DNA from: Phycisphaerales bacterium
Lineage (GTDB): Bacteria; Planctomycetota; Phycisphaerae; Phycisphaerales; UBA1924
Length of the DNA: 64,000 bases
Reading direction: 5' to 3'
NCBI GenBank assembly: GCA_029260295.1
Contig: JAJDDN010000004.1
Coordinates: 74,246 to 138,245 of the forward strand
Shown: in pieces, positions 1-7,962 of the stretch
Numbering within the stretch: the first letter of the stretch is position 1
How the letters are laid out: each line of letters starts with the position of its first letter
The notes under the pieces: model-generated
Database searches by the model: none
The model's input: only the letters and a program-made list of their open reading frames with translations
Told to the model about the DNA's origin: nothing
Translations under genes and position numbers: made by a program

Positions 1-294
1 CATCCGCATGGTGAGGACTTCTTTTTCGTTGGGAGCGCCTTCACGCTTACGGAAGCCGCCTGGGAACTTGCCGCCGGCGGAGAGTTTCTCGCGGTAATCG
101 ACCTGCATTGGGAAAAAGTCGAGACCCGGACGGGGGGTTGCCCGCATCGCGGTACACATAACTGTTGTGTCTGCGTATGAGATGATGAGTGCGGAGGTTG
201 CGAGCTTTGCGACCCGTCCTGTTTCGATCCGCATCATGCGGCCGCCGATTTCTTTTTCGACGGTGACTACCTTATTTGTAGAACTGTTTGCCAT
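1..294 (-). CDS. pnp: Polynucleotide phosphorylase, N-terminal part (runs off the left edge)
   Basis: The reverse strand from the ATG at 294 encodes 98 residues (MANSSTNKVVTVEKEIGG...) that match the first RNase PH domain of bacterial PNPase, including the segments RIETGRVAKLA, DTTVMCTAM and DFFPMQVDYREK. PNPase is a 3'-5' phosphorolytic exoribonuclease of the RNA degradosome. The rest lies outside the window. AAAGGGG eight bases before the ATG is a plausible ribosome binding site. It follows rpsO, the conserved rpsO-pnp order, but a strong terminator separates the two genes. Identification is from family resemblance of the N-terminus only. Confidence 0.93.
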   Translation of the reverse strand, partial: MANSSTNKVVTVEKEIGGRMMRIETGRVAKLATSALIISYADTTVMCTAMRATPRPGLDFFPMQVDYREKLSAGGKFPGGFRKREGAPNEKEVLTMRM

Positions 295-484
295 TATCAG
301 TACCCCTTTATGGGTGATTCGGACGCGAGGTGCCCGGGTTGTGTGGAACGATCTCGCGCACGGCGCCTTGATCGATTCCCGTCTTTGATGAACCCTGTAC
401 TCGCATCTCAAGAGGCAGAAGGCGAAGTGCATACTCGTATGCCTATCGCCGACTGCCACTCTTTGAACAGGGGTTCGTTATCTA

Positions 485-521
485 ACAACAAAAACCCGCG
501 TGTTGTTTCCAACACACGGGT
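485..521 (-). terminator. Rho-independent terminator after rpsO
   Basis: A 12-bp stem (494-505 paired with 510-521, one non-Watson-Crick pair) closes a GAAA-type four-base loop and is followed on the minus strand by TTTTGTTGTT. It begins 11 bases after the rpsO stop codon and so should end or attenuate rpsO transcription before pnp. Confidence 0.85.
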
Positions 522-531
522 CGTGGTTCTT

Positions 532-801
532 TTACTTGCGGAGGCCGAGACGCTTGATCGTATCGAGATACGAATCGCGGTTCGTGCGGGCCAGGTAGCG
601 GAGCAAGCGGTTACGCTTGGCGACCATCATGACGAGGCCACGGCGGTTGTGCATGTCCTGCTTGTTGTCACTCAGGTGGGTTGCGACCTGCTTGATGCGG
701 GCGGTCAAAAGAGCGACCTGCACTTCTGGGCAACCGGTGTCCCCGTCCTTGCGGCCGAAGTCTTTTACAATTTGTGATGTTTCTTCAGAGGTCAATGGCA
801 T
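532..801 (-). CDS. rpsO: 30S ribosomal protein S15
   Basis: The 89-residue product starts MPLTSEETSQIVKDFG and ends RNRLLRYLARTNRD...RLGLRK. This is the full length and signature of S15, a primary binder of the 16S rRNA central domain. The reading frame stays open upstream, but the start at 801 gives the family's standard length, and AAGGA lies 11 bases upstream. The gene has its own promoter (902-930) and terminator (485-521). S15 commonly represses its own translation through leader RNA; the roughly 95-base leader here leaves room for that, but this is inference. Confidence 0.96.
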   Translation of the reverse strand: MPLTSEETSQIVKDFGRKDGDTGCPEVQVALLTARIKQVATHLSDNKQDMHNRRGLVMMVAKRNRLLRYLARTNRDSYLDTIKRLGLRK

Positions 802-901
802 GGTTTCATGTCCTTCCGTCGCGTAACAGGGTGTGGTGCAACTGGCATCACTCCACCGTCCGCCAAACCAGATTGTGAGCTGCTCAACGCGGCTTCGAGG
901 A

Positions 902-930
902 ATGATAGACCCTCTGGCCCAGATGTCCAA
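902..930 (-). promoter_or_regulatory. Vegetative-type promoter of rpsO
   Basis: On the minus strand TTGGAC (930-925) and TATCAT (907-902) are separated by exactly 17 bases, a good sigma-70-type match. Transcription would start near 895, giving rpsO a leader of about 95 bases. Nothing else was recognised in the 802-1047 gap. Confidence 0.65.
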
Positions 931-1047
931 ATTCTGACCTCAGATGACCAGTTGGCGAGCTGTTTTTGGGCTGAAATCGCCAATTTATTCAGATTTCATT
1001 GAGAACTAAAAACCAAGCCCCGCTCATCGTGGACAATATCTCTTGAG

Positions 1048-1602
1048 ATGACCAGAACCCAGTCCACCATTTTGAGTGAGTACCTCGTCCTCGACGCCCA
1101 GAGCGGGAGCAAGGAAGCCCTTTCACAGCTCGTCGAGATGTGGACACCAAGGCTCACCCATCGGGCGTACCGCCTGACCGGCGATCACGATGGGGCCCGC
1201 GAGGTATTGCAGGAATCGTGGATCGGTATCGCTAAAGGTCTGCGGTCATTGCGTGACCCGTCACACTTTGGGGGGTGGTCGCACCGGATTGTTCAGCACA
1301 AGGCTGCGGATTGGATCCAGCAGCAGGCCAAGGATCGCTCGCTCAACGCACGCCTTCACGAAACTCCACGGGGCACACCAGAGCCTGCGGGGGACCATGC
1401 CCAAGCGATCCGTGAGGCGATCGGGCATCTTGATCCCAAACTCAGGGAAGTCGTGTATCTGTTCTACATGGACAACTGCACACTCAAACACATCGCGGCC
1501 GTCCTCCGGATCCCGGTGGGCACCGCAAAGACCCGGCTGTTGATGGCCCGGTCGCAACTCAAACCGATTCTCGAACACACGCTCGAAAGGAGCACGCTAT
1601 GA
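1048..1602 (+). CDS. ECF-family RNA polymerase sigma factor
   Basis: 184 residues with the two-domain layout of extracytoplasmic-function sigma factors. Region 2 (about residues 20-90) has the segment HRAYRLTGDHDGAREVLQE and the FGGWSHRIVQHKAADW stretch. Region 4 (about 125-180) is a helix-turn-helix with LREVVYLFYMDN and IPVGTAKTRL. It should direct core polymerase to a small stress or signal regulon. No Shine-Dalgarno sequence precedes the ATG. The stop overlaps the next gene's start by four bases (ATGA), so the two are coupled and the downstream membrane protein may be its regulator. Confidence 0.9.
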   Translation: MTRTQSTILSEYLVLDAQSGSKEALSQLVEMWTPRLTHRAYRLTGDHDGAREVLQESWIGIAKGLRSLRDPSHFGGWSHRIVQHKAADWIQQQAKDRSLNARLHETPRGTPEPAGDHAQAIREAIGHLDPKLREVVYLFYMDNCTLKHIAAVLRIPVGTAKTRLLMARSQLKPILEHTLERSTL

Positions 1603-1979
1603 ACGATTTAGACGACCAAATCCGAAACGCACTGAGCAGCCAAGACGCCGAGATGATCGGGGGCCCTGACGACGGGCTCAGGATCGATCAGCTTGTGTTT
1701 TCAACTCTCCGCAGCCGCAACTGGCTGGTGACCGGCTCGATGGTTGTGGTATCGCTCATCGTCATGGGGATCTCCATCTGGTGCGTCTTCCGGTTCTTTG
1801 ATTCTCAGGAGACCAAGGACATGCTGGCCTATGGCTTCGGGTTCCTTCTGGGCATGTTCATGATCAGCTTCATGAAGATCTGGTTCTGGATGGAGATGCA
1901 GCGGATCGCCATTACCCGCGAGGTGAAGAAGGTCGAACTCCTGACCGCTCGATTGCTCCAAGAATTGAACGCGAAGTAG
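1599..1979 (+). CDS. Small membrane protein of DUF6768 type, partner of the ECF sigma factor
   Basis: 126 residues: an acidic N-terminal cytoplasmic segment (MNDLDDQIRNALSSQD...), two hydrophobic segments (about 45-65 and 78-95) and a charged C-terminal helix (MQRIAITREVKKVELLTARLLQEL). From memory the pattern fits the DUF6768 family, which commonly follows ECF sigma genes. Overlap with the sigma gene suggests an accessory or anti-sigma-like role, but there is no recognisable zinc-binding anti-sigma motif, so the function is inference from context. Confidence 0.72.
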   Translation: MNDLDDQIRNALSSQDAEMIGGPDDGLRIDQLVFSTLRSRNWLVTGSMVVVSLIVMGISIWCVFRFFDSQETKDMLAYGFGFLLGMFMISFMKIWFWMEMQRIAITREVKKVELLTARLLQELNAK

Positions 1980-2001
1980 TCCTGATCAGTCTGGAATCGA
2001 C

Positions 2002-2007
2002 TATGAT
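2002..2007 (+). promoter_or_regulatory. -10 box of a probable leaderless promoter (aminotransferase)
   Basis: TATGAT ends six bases before the ATG at 2014 and there is no Shine-Dalgarno sequence. With a normal -10 to +1 distance the transcript would start at or next to the A of the start codon. No clear -35 box was seen. Confidence 0.5.
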
Positions 2008-2013
2008 TCGAGT

Positions 2014-3285
2014 ATGACCACAACAACCCAGCTATCCCTCTCCAAGCGTGTTTCGAGCCTTAAGCCCTCGATTACCTTGGCACTCAATAGTCGAGCCAAG
2101 GCTCTCAAAGCGAGTGGGGTTGACATTCTGGGGTTTGCGGCTGGGGAGCCCGACTTTGATACGCCTCAGCCGATCAAGGATGCGGCGATTCAGGCGATGC
2201 TCGATGGGCAGACCAAGTATGTGCCCACGCTCGGGGATATGGCGTCGAGGCAATGCGTTGCAGACAAACTCACCAATGAAAACAACATCCCGGGACTTAC
2301 CGGCGAGCATGTCGCTATCGGAGTCGGGGGCAAGCATGTGCTGTTCTCATCGATCCATGCGTTGTTTGATCCGCCTGCACATGGTGAGCCCGCGCAGGAG
2401 ATGCTGCTGCCGACGCCTTCTTGGGTTTCCTACCGACCAATCTGCGAGATCGCGGGCGGGGTGGTCAAAGAAATCGTTGCCGGCCCAGAGTCAAGCTTCT
2501 GTATTACCGCTGAGCAGCTCAAAGAGGCTATCACACCCAACTCGCGTTTGTTGGTACTCAACTCGCCATCGAATCCGTGTGGAACGATGTATTCGGAGGC
2601 CGAGCTCCGCGCTATCGGGCAGGTCATCCACGAATCACGCGACATCGCGCCCAATCTGTTGGTGCTGAGTGACGAAATCTACGAGAAAATTATTTACGGC
2701 CAGGACTCCCACTTCTCGATCGGATCGATCCCCGAGATCGCCGACCGGGTCATCACGCTCAATGGGATGTCCAAGGCCTACGCGATGACGGGATGGCGAA
2801 TCGGATACGCCGCGATGCCTGGGGAGTTTGGCAAGAAGTTTATCAAAGCGATCGGGACGCTCCAAGGACAGATGACCACCAATATCACAAGCTTTAACTA
2901 CGCGGCGATGCGTGAAGCACTGACCAACGAATCCGTCGCCGGCACCGTCGAAGAGATGCGCCAAGCATTTGCTTCGCGGGCCAAGCTCATTATGAGCCGC
3001 CTCGTTGAGATCCCGGGGGTGACCTGCCCCACTCCGACCGGGGCGTTCTATGTGTTCCCAGATGTGTCTGGGTTGTTCGGAAAGACGACGCCCAAGGGTA
3101 TGAAGATCACCGATGCCCCGAGTTTGTCCGAGGCGATGCTCGATGAGGCCCACATTGCGTTTGTGCCTGGCGATGACTTTGGTGGCTGCGGCGGCAACCA
3201 TGTGCGGATCTCGTTTGCGTGCAGCGATGAGCAGATCAATGCGGGGATGGATCGGTTTAAGAAGTTTGTAGAATCACTGAACTGA
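2014..3285 (+). CDS. Class I/II aminotransferase (aspartate aminotransferase type)
   Basis: 423 residues of the fold-type I PLP-dependent aminotransferase family. Visible signatures are GFAAGEPDFDTP near residue 40, NSPSNPCG at 183-190, D220 in LSDEIYE (pyridine nitrogen), the PLP lysine K254 in SKAYAMTGWR, and the C-terminal arginine segment NHVRISFACS that binds the substrate carboxylate. The layout is that of aspartate/prephenate aminotransferases (subgroup I-beta/gamma), so aspartate or an aromatic acid precursor is the likely substrate, but sequence reading cannot decide which. It stands alone, with its own leaderless-type promoter. Confidence 0.9.
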   Translation: MTTTTQLSLSKRVSSLKPSITLALNSRAKALKASGVDILGFAAGEPDFDTPQPIKDAAIQAMLDGQTKYVPTLGDMASRQCVADKLTNENNIPGLTGEHVAIGVGGKHVLFSSIHALFDPPAHGEPAQEMLLPTPSWVSYRPICEIAGGVVKEIVAGPESSFCITAEQLKEAITPNSRLLVLNSPSNPCGTMYSEAELRAIGQVIHESRDIAPNLLVLSDEIYEKIIYGQDSHFSIGSIPEIADRVITLNGMSKAYAMTGWRIGYAAMPGEFGKKFIKAIGTLQGQMTTNITSFNYAAMREALTNESVAGTVEEMRQAFASRAKLIMSRLVEIPGVTCPTPTGAFYVFPDVSGLFGKTTPKGMKITDAPSLSEAMLDEAHIAFVPGDDFGGCGGNHVRISFACSDEQINAGMDRFKKFVESLN

Positions 3286-3297
3286 TCTGGCGAATCA

Positions 3298-3305
3298 GCC
3301 GATAA
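3298..3305 (+). promoter_or_regulatory. Perfect sigma-28-type -10 box before the small Cys-rich gene
   Basis: GCCGATAA, the full FliA-type -10 consensus, ends six bases before the ATG at 3312. TGAA 16 bases upstream (3278-3281) is a three-of-four match to the -35 core TAAA. It lies between the aminotransferase stop and the next start. See the finding on the sigma-28-type set. Confidence 0.45.
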
Positions 3306-3311
3306 CCGGGC

Positions 3312-3530
3312 ATGGACCTCGATCATTCAACCCCGCAACTCCGACTCGTCGGTGATATTGAACTCAAGTGCTGCCCGACATGTTGCGGGGCTGGGTCTGT
3401 GCCTTGTCCTCAGACTGTTGCGGTGCGGACGATGGGGCTCAATGCGGTGCCGGCGTTGCAGCCATCCACCGGGCATCCGATCCCTTGCCCTTCGTGCAAT
3501 GGTCGGAAGATGATCACCAACTGCGGCTAA
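3312..3530 (+). CDS. Small Cys-rich (DnaJ-type zinc finger) protein
   Basis: 72 residues with two Cys pairs, CCPTCCGAGSVPC at about 20-32 and CPSCNGRKMI at about 59-68. These resemble the CxxCxGxG repeats of the DnaJ zinc-binding domain, so it probably binds one zinc ion. No other domain is present and no specific role can be given. The 15-base distance to the preceding gene leaves room only for a promoter, and a sigma-28-type box lies there. It converges on the large minus-strand gene that ends at 3563. Confidence 0.65.
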   Translation: MDLDHSTPQLRLVGDIELKCCPTCCGAGSVPCPQTVAVRTMGLNAVPALQPSTGHPIPCPSCNGRKMITNCG

Positions 3531-3562
3531 CCAAGTCTCTTATTTATCAGCTCTATATCAAC

Positions 3563-6500
3563 TCAGGGGCGTACCGGGGCTCGGACCGGGCTTGGGGCGT
3601 CGATTTCTATGAGGTCTTTTTTGAGGTCCCAGAGCAGGGTCTTTGCGGAGACCGGGGCGGGTTCGGTTGAGTCTCGGAGCGTGACGAGGCGGTTGCCGTC
3701 GGCGAAGGCGAAGAGGGTTTCGTTGAGCGCGTCGTAGAGGGCGTGGTCTGCGAGCAGGGTGCGCTGGAGATCGGTGAATCGAACATTGCCCGATGCATCC
3801 GCGCTCTGCATGGTGATTGCGGCGGCTTGGCTGCTGCTATCGGTTGATGCGAAGGCGGCATCGAGGCGGTCGCATTCGATCTGAGAGATATTCCCGGTGG
3901 CGAGTGATTTGTGACGGATGTTGACGCTATCGAGGACCAGTGCGTTGCCGCTGGCGCGATCGAGCTGCATTGATCCGAGCCATGTCAGGCGGGTGAGTCC
4001 GGGGCCATTGGTGCTTGGCATTACGGTCGCGGAATCTTTGTTCTCGTTGGCGGCGTCGTCCTTTGATCGGTCCATCAGCACCATCATGCCGGCCGAGGGA
4101 ACACGGATGGTTTGTGTTCTGTTGTTTGCCAGGAGCTGGGGGCCTTCGAGATACATGATCCCGATGGCTCGTTCCGGGCTTTGTGGGTCGTAGGTTCTGG
4201 ATTCGACATTGGCCAGGACGGGGTCACCGCCGGGGACGGCTCGGCCGTAGGCGCGGGCCTCGTAGAGCTCTCGTTCTGGGGTCTCGGCGAGTTCTGCGTT
4301 GGGGTCGGTGATCTGGTCGTTGCCTGGGGCGGGGGTCAGATCGATCTCTAAGCGGTCGGCCTTGAGGGTGTCGATGGTGTACGCGTCGGGGGTTGAGACA
4401 GCAACGACTTCGCCGCTGCATTCGATGCTGCCGAGTGCGTCGTCGAAGCGCATGGACTCTTCCCAGTTGACGCGGAGGTGCCCGCCGGTTGCGATAACTT
4501 GGTCGCCTTGTGTTGCGATGTCGTGATCGAAAGTGCCCGGGCCGTTGACATGGATTGAGCGGGCGCGGGTGTTGATCCAGATGTCTTGGCCGTGGATGAG
4601 CGATCCGCCCTGGCCTGCCGAGGCGAGGTCGCCGATCTGGCCGACGATGTGGATCGAGTCGTTGTCTGTGTCGAGATCAACGCGTTGGCCCGAGGCGTGT
4701 GTTTCGTCTCTGCCGAGGAACTCTGTGTTACCGGTTGCCGAGGCTCTGCGGACGCGGGTTTGGCCGTCGAACTCGCGGACCATGATGGCGGTGAGTGTGT
4801 CGGCTTCAACTCGGCCGTCGATGGAAGAGCCAAGGACTGCGCCTTGGGCGTTGAGTGTTGAGGGGGTAATGCCTCCGCCTCCGCTCGACCCGATTGATGA
4901 ATGCAGAACCGGGACGAATCCGATGGTCATGGCGTCTGCAGTAAGGGAGCCCGAATCCGAATGCATTGAACCCTGATTCATCGCGATGGATCTAAGAGCG
5001 GATTCGACCGGGCCTTGGTCATCGAGTTGGGCGAGGAGAGTTTCTGTGCGGAGTACAGCGTCTGCGCGGGCAGCGAGGACTTGGCCCTCGAAGTATGCGG
5101 ATTTGAGGCGGCCGGTGAGCTCATCGGTATCGGTTTTGACGAGGCGGAACTCGGCGGAAGTCGCCCAATCGATCTTTGCTCGTGGCTTGTCGGTCGCTTG
5201 AATTGATTCGAGCTGGCCCGGGGAATCTATAGAGATGATGCCGGTTTCGAGATCCGCATTGAGGGACGCCGAGCGGAGGGTTCCCGCTTGGTCGGCGTTG
5301 ATTTCTAATGGGTTGTCACTGCTTCCTGTGAGTTCTAGGAGGCCTTGGGTAGCGGCGTAGGTGAGTTTGTCGGTTGAGCCATGGATGCCTTGGGCGGAGG
5401 ATTCGAAGACAACCCGCGAAGAGGATGTAAACTGGATCGCGAGTTCGTCATTTGAGAGGGCGGTCACCGAGGGGTCTTCTACGGGGCGGACGACCAGTGG
5501 CCCGGCCCAAGTGATGACAACCTCGCCATCGACAGGTTGAGCTGCAGATGGATTTGCTATGGGCGTATGAGTCGGAGTTGAAGTCGAGGCTTGAGTTGGG
5601 GTAGCCGCGGTGCGTGTCGTGGGGGATGCTGGGGTCGGGGTCTTGGCGGGTTGGTTCGTAGGAGTTGCAGATGCAGTGGATGCCTCAGATTGTGTCGATG
5701 ACTCCTCTGATGAGAACTTGATTTCTTTAAAGGCATCGGGGCTCAATGCGCCATCAATGAGCATCGCCCAGACATCGAGGGTCTCGGCTTTGAGTGTTCC
5801 GGACCCGATGACATCAACGAGCACATCGTCGACAATCTCGATGTGGTATGGGGTTTTCTTTAAATCTTGCTGGATTGGCTGCGGGGTTTGGATTGGGGGA
5901 GAGTCTTGGTTGAGTGTGTTGCTCGGGTAGGCGACTGTGGCGATTCTGTATGCTGGGGTCCGAGGTTTGGCTCTGGTAACCGCTGAGTCTTTGTTTGCTG
6001 CCGGGCGGAGGACCAGCTTCTCGCCGCGGCGTACATCGATGAGTTCTACGCGGCCTATGACCTCGTTGAGCATGACGGTGAGGTCGTAACCGATGAAATC
6101 GAGCCCGGGTGAGTTGATCGCGAAGCGGCCATCGGAGGTGAGGCGTTGGTAGCGGCGTTCGAACTCAACGGGCTCATCAAACTTTGCGATCAGGCTCGGG
6201 GTTTGGCTGGCGTTGTCGTTGATTCCCATTGCTGCCGAGAGCGGATCGGCTGGGGTTTGGGATGCATCGAATGATTGGATCGTCACATTACCTTCGAGGG
6301 TCCCCGAGTCTGGTGCTTCGTTTGGATCGGGCATCATGACGAGGCCTTCGTCTGCTGTGATGCGGACGCGGCGGCCGTCTCTCATGTAGATCCAAGCGTC
6401 TGGGTTGACCAATCTTCGCTGTCCGCCGCCGACTGGTTCGAACTGGTCGGCCTTGAGAGTGCCGGCGACGCGGGTCGGGTCGTCCTTATCCACGATGGTG

Positions 6501-6700
6501 ACGAACATCGAGGCACCCTGCTCCAGATCGGAGATGTCGGGGATCTCGTCTGGGTTCTCTGGGAACAGATTGCCTTGGCCTGGGCTAGTGGGGGCGGCGG
6601 TGCCCATTGAACGCCAGATGATGGTGGCGAAGACGATGAGCATGATTGACGCGAGTGTCAATCCGAGCATCTTTGGCGATGGTCCAGTGGGTCCGGGCAT
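3563..6700 (-). CDS. Large LptA/LptC-like (OstA-type) envelope protein
   Basis: 1045 residues from the ATG at 6700; an in-frame upstream extension to 6787 would overlap the divergent gene and lacks a signal. It begins MPGPTGPSPK, then one membrane anchor (about residues 13-30), then repeated beta-rich segments of the OstA/LptC kind (for example ITADEGLVMMPD...GTLEGNVTI). A Ser/Thr/Pro/Ala-rich linker lies around residues 335-395. The family forms the periplasmic beta-jellyroll bridge for lipopolysaccharide. At this length it may replace several LptA/LptC units. Kdo and lipid A genes elsewhere in the window (KdsC, KdsD, LpxI) fit this. Assignment is by general resemblance and is moderate. Confidence 0.62.
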   Translation of the reverse strand: MPGPTGPSPKMLGLTLASIMLIVFATIIWRSMGTAAPTSPGQGNLFPENPDEIPDISDLEQGASMFVTIVDKDDPTRVAGTLKADQFEPVGGGQRRLVNPDAWIYMRDGRRVRITADEGLVMMPDPNEAPDSGTLEGNVTIQSFDASQTPADPLSAAMGINDNASQTPSLIAKFDEPVEFERRYQRLTSDGRFAINSPGLDFIGYDLTVMLNEVIGRVELIDVRRGEKLVLRPAANKDSAVTRAKPRTPAYRIATVAYPSNTLNQDSPPIQTPQPIQQDLKKTPYHIEIVDDVLVDVIGSGTLKAETLDVWAMLIDGALSPDAFKEIKFSSEESSTQSEASTASATPTNQPAKTPTPASPTTRTAATPTQASTSTPTHTPIANPSAAQPVDGEVVITWAGPLVVRPVEDPSVTALSNDELAIQFTSSSRVVFESSAQGIHGSTDKLTYAATQGLLELTGSSDNPLEINADQAGTLRSASLNADLETGIISIDSPGQLESIQATDKPRAKIDWATSAEFRLVKTDTDELTGRLKSAYFEGQVLAARADAVLRTETLLAQLDDQGPVESALRSIAMNQGSMHSDSGSLTADAMTIGFVPVLHSSIGSSGGGGITPSTLNAQGAVLGSSIDGRVEADTLTAIMVREFDGQTRVRRASATGNTEFLGRDETHASGQRVDLDTDNDSIHIVGQIGDLASAGQGGSLIHGQDIWINTRARSIHVNGPGTFDHDIATQGDQVIATGGHLRVNWEESMRFDDALGSIECSGEVVAVSTPDAYTIDTLKADRLEIDLTPAPGNDQITDPNAELAETPERELYEARAYGRAVPGGDPVLANVESRTYDPQSPERAIGIMYLEGPQLLANNRTQTIRVPSAGMMVLMDRSKDDAANENKDSATVMPSTNGPGLTRLTWLGSMQLDRASGNALVLDSVNIRHKSLATGNISQIECDRLDAAFASTDSSSQAAAITMQSADASGNVRFTDLQRTLLADHALYDALNETLFAFADGNRLVTLRDSTEPAPVSAKTLLWDLKKDLIEIDAPSPVRAPVRP

Positions 6701-6745
6701 GTCCCAATCGTAGCCTCCCTTCCCTCTGCCCCCCTCTTCCCCCCC

Positions 6746-6751
6746 TACCCT
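6746..6751 (+). promoter_or_regulatory. -10-like box of a possible leaderless promoter
   Basis: TACCCT ends six bases before the ATG at 6758; no Shine-Dalgarno sequence is visible in the C-rich leader. The match to TANNNT is minimal. Confidence 0.3.
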
Positions 6752-6757
6752 TGCCCA

Positions 6758-7369
6758 ATGACTATCAAAACACTCACTTGGACGCATTCGGACAGAACTA
6801 TTACTGACGATTCAGAATCGTCGATCGCCGAGGTCTTCGATGGTGACATCATGAGTCTTGCCGACAACTGGCCCCAAAATCTCGTAACCTCAACGCTCAT
6901 CGTGCCCTGTGGCCATCACAAAGGGGCCGACCCCGAACCATCGGCGGATCTCCTTGCCCAGTGGTCGCAAGATTCGTGGGAGCCCTTCAATGAGGCTGTC
7001 GAGGAACTGGTCGCTTTGGCCGCCTCAAAAAACACCCAACTGGTCATCCTCCCCGGAGCCGGCGGTCGGCTCTCCGACGCGATCTGCACAGTGACCTGGG
7101 CCAATGCCCACCCGGATATCCCGCTGCTCATTGACCCGGCCCGGTGGCTGACGCCTTCGATGATGACCGACCTGTCCGATCATCTGATCCGCTCGGCGAG
7201 TTTGTGCCTTGAGATTCCCAAAATCTGGGGCGTGGTGCTCCGGTCCGTCCAGACCGACTCCGATGGACACCTGATCCACGCCCCGATCGGAGAAGGGCTC
7301 ATCAGCGATGAACTGCTGAATCGGACGATCCGGACGATCCCAACCCAGAGGCGGATCGAATGCCTTTGA
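6758..7369 (+). CDS. Hypothetical protein, possible sugar-isomerase-like fold
   Basis: 203 residues, not recognised with confidence. The middle (FNEAVEELVALAASKNTQLVILPGAGG) and the end (ICTVTWANAHPDIPLLIDPARWLTPSMM...HLIRSASLCLEIPKIWGVVLRS) have the alternation of TIM-barrel strands and helices and loosely recall xylose-isomerase-like/AP-endonuclease-2 folds. The metal ligands of those families cannot be placed. It is divergent from the large envelope gene (57 bases apart) and 26 bases upstream of nuoC. Confidence 0.6.
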   Translation: MTIKTLTWTHSDRTITDDSESSIAEVFDGDIMSLADNWPQNLVTSTLIVPCGHHKGADPEPSADLLAQWSQDSWEPFNEAVEELVALAASKNTQLVILPGAGGRLSDAICTVTWANAHPDIPLLIDPARWLTPSMMTDLSDHLIRSASLCLEIPKIWGVVLRSVQTDSDGHLIHAPIGEGLISDELLNRTIRTIPTQRRIECL

Positions 7370-7383
7370 GCGGTTGAATCGAC

Positions 7384-7389
7384 TACAAT
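7384..7389 (+). promoter_or_regulatory. -10 box of a probable leaderless promoter (nuoC)
   Basis: TACAAT ends six bases before the ATG at 7396, between the stop of the previous gene and nuoC. No Shine-Dalgarno sequence is visible. Confidence 0.5.
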
Positions 7390-7395
7390 CCGGCT

Positions 7396-7950
7396 ATGAC
7401 CACCCAACAGATTGATCATCCAACCTTCGCACTCGTCAAAGCTGCCTTTCCCAGCAGCACCTTCCAAGCGACCCAGTTCTGCGACCAGCCGACGCTGATT
7501 GTTGAGCCTGCCGATCTCCACAAGGTCATGAGCTTCCTCAAGAACGATGAGCGGTGCGTCTACGACTTCTGCTCCGATGTCACCGGCATCGACTACCTCG
7601 ATTACCCAGCCAAAACCCAGGGCCGCTTCGCAGTGATCTACAACCTCTGCAGCTACTCCCGCACGGATCGATTCTTCGTCAAGGTATTCCTTGATCCGTC
7701 AGTGCCGACCGATGGCATCGAGAATGATCCGGCTTTGGTTGTTGATTCTGTATGCGACCTGTGGCCGGGCGTCGAATGGCCCGAACGCGAAGTCTTCGAC
7801 ATGTACGGCATCCGCTTCGCCAACCACCCGGACCTCCGCCGTATTTTGCTGTGGGAAGAATACCCCGGACACCCGCTCCGCAAGGACTATCCCCTCCGAG
7901 GGAGAGGCGAACGCGAAGACTACCGGATCGTCGACCGGACAAGTTCGTAA
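7396..7950 (+). CDS. nuoC: NADH-quinone oxidoreductase subunit C
   Basis: 184 residues. The C-terminal half carries the 30-kDa subunit signature: WPGVEWPEREVFDMYGI, the segment FANHPDLRRILLWEEY and then GHPLRKDYPLRGRGERE. NuoC is part of the peripheral arm of respiratory complex I. In most bacteria it is followed by nuoD, but here the next gene is a convergent secreted-protein gene 12 bases away, so this nuoC is detached from any complex I operon. It has its own promoter-like box. Confidence 0.93.
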   Translation: MTTQQIDHPTFALVKAAFPSSTFQATQFCDQPTLIVEPADLHKVMSFLKNDERCVYDFCSDVTGIDYLDYPAKTQGRFAVIYNLCSYSRTDRFFVKVFLDPSVPTDGIENDPALVVDSVCDLWPGVEWPEREVFDMYGIRFANHPDLRRILLWEEYPGHPLRKDYPLRGRGEREDYRIVDRTSS

Positions 7951-7962
7951 AGGGCTGCGAAT

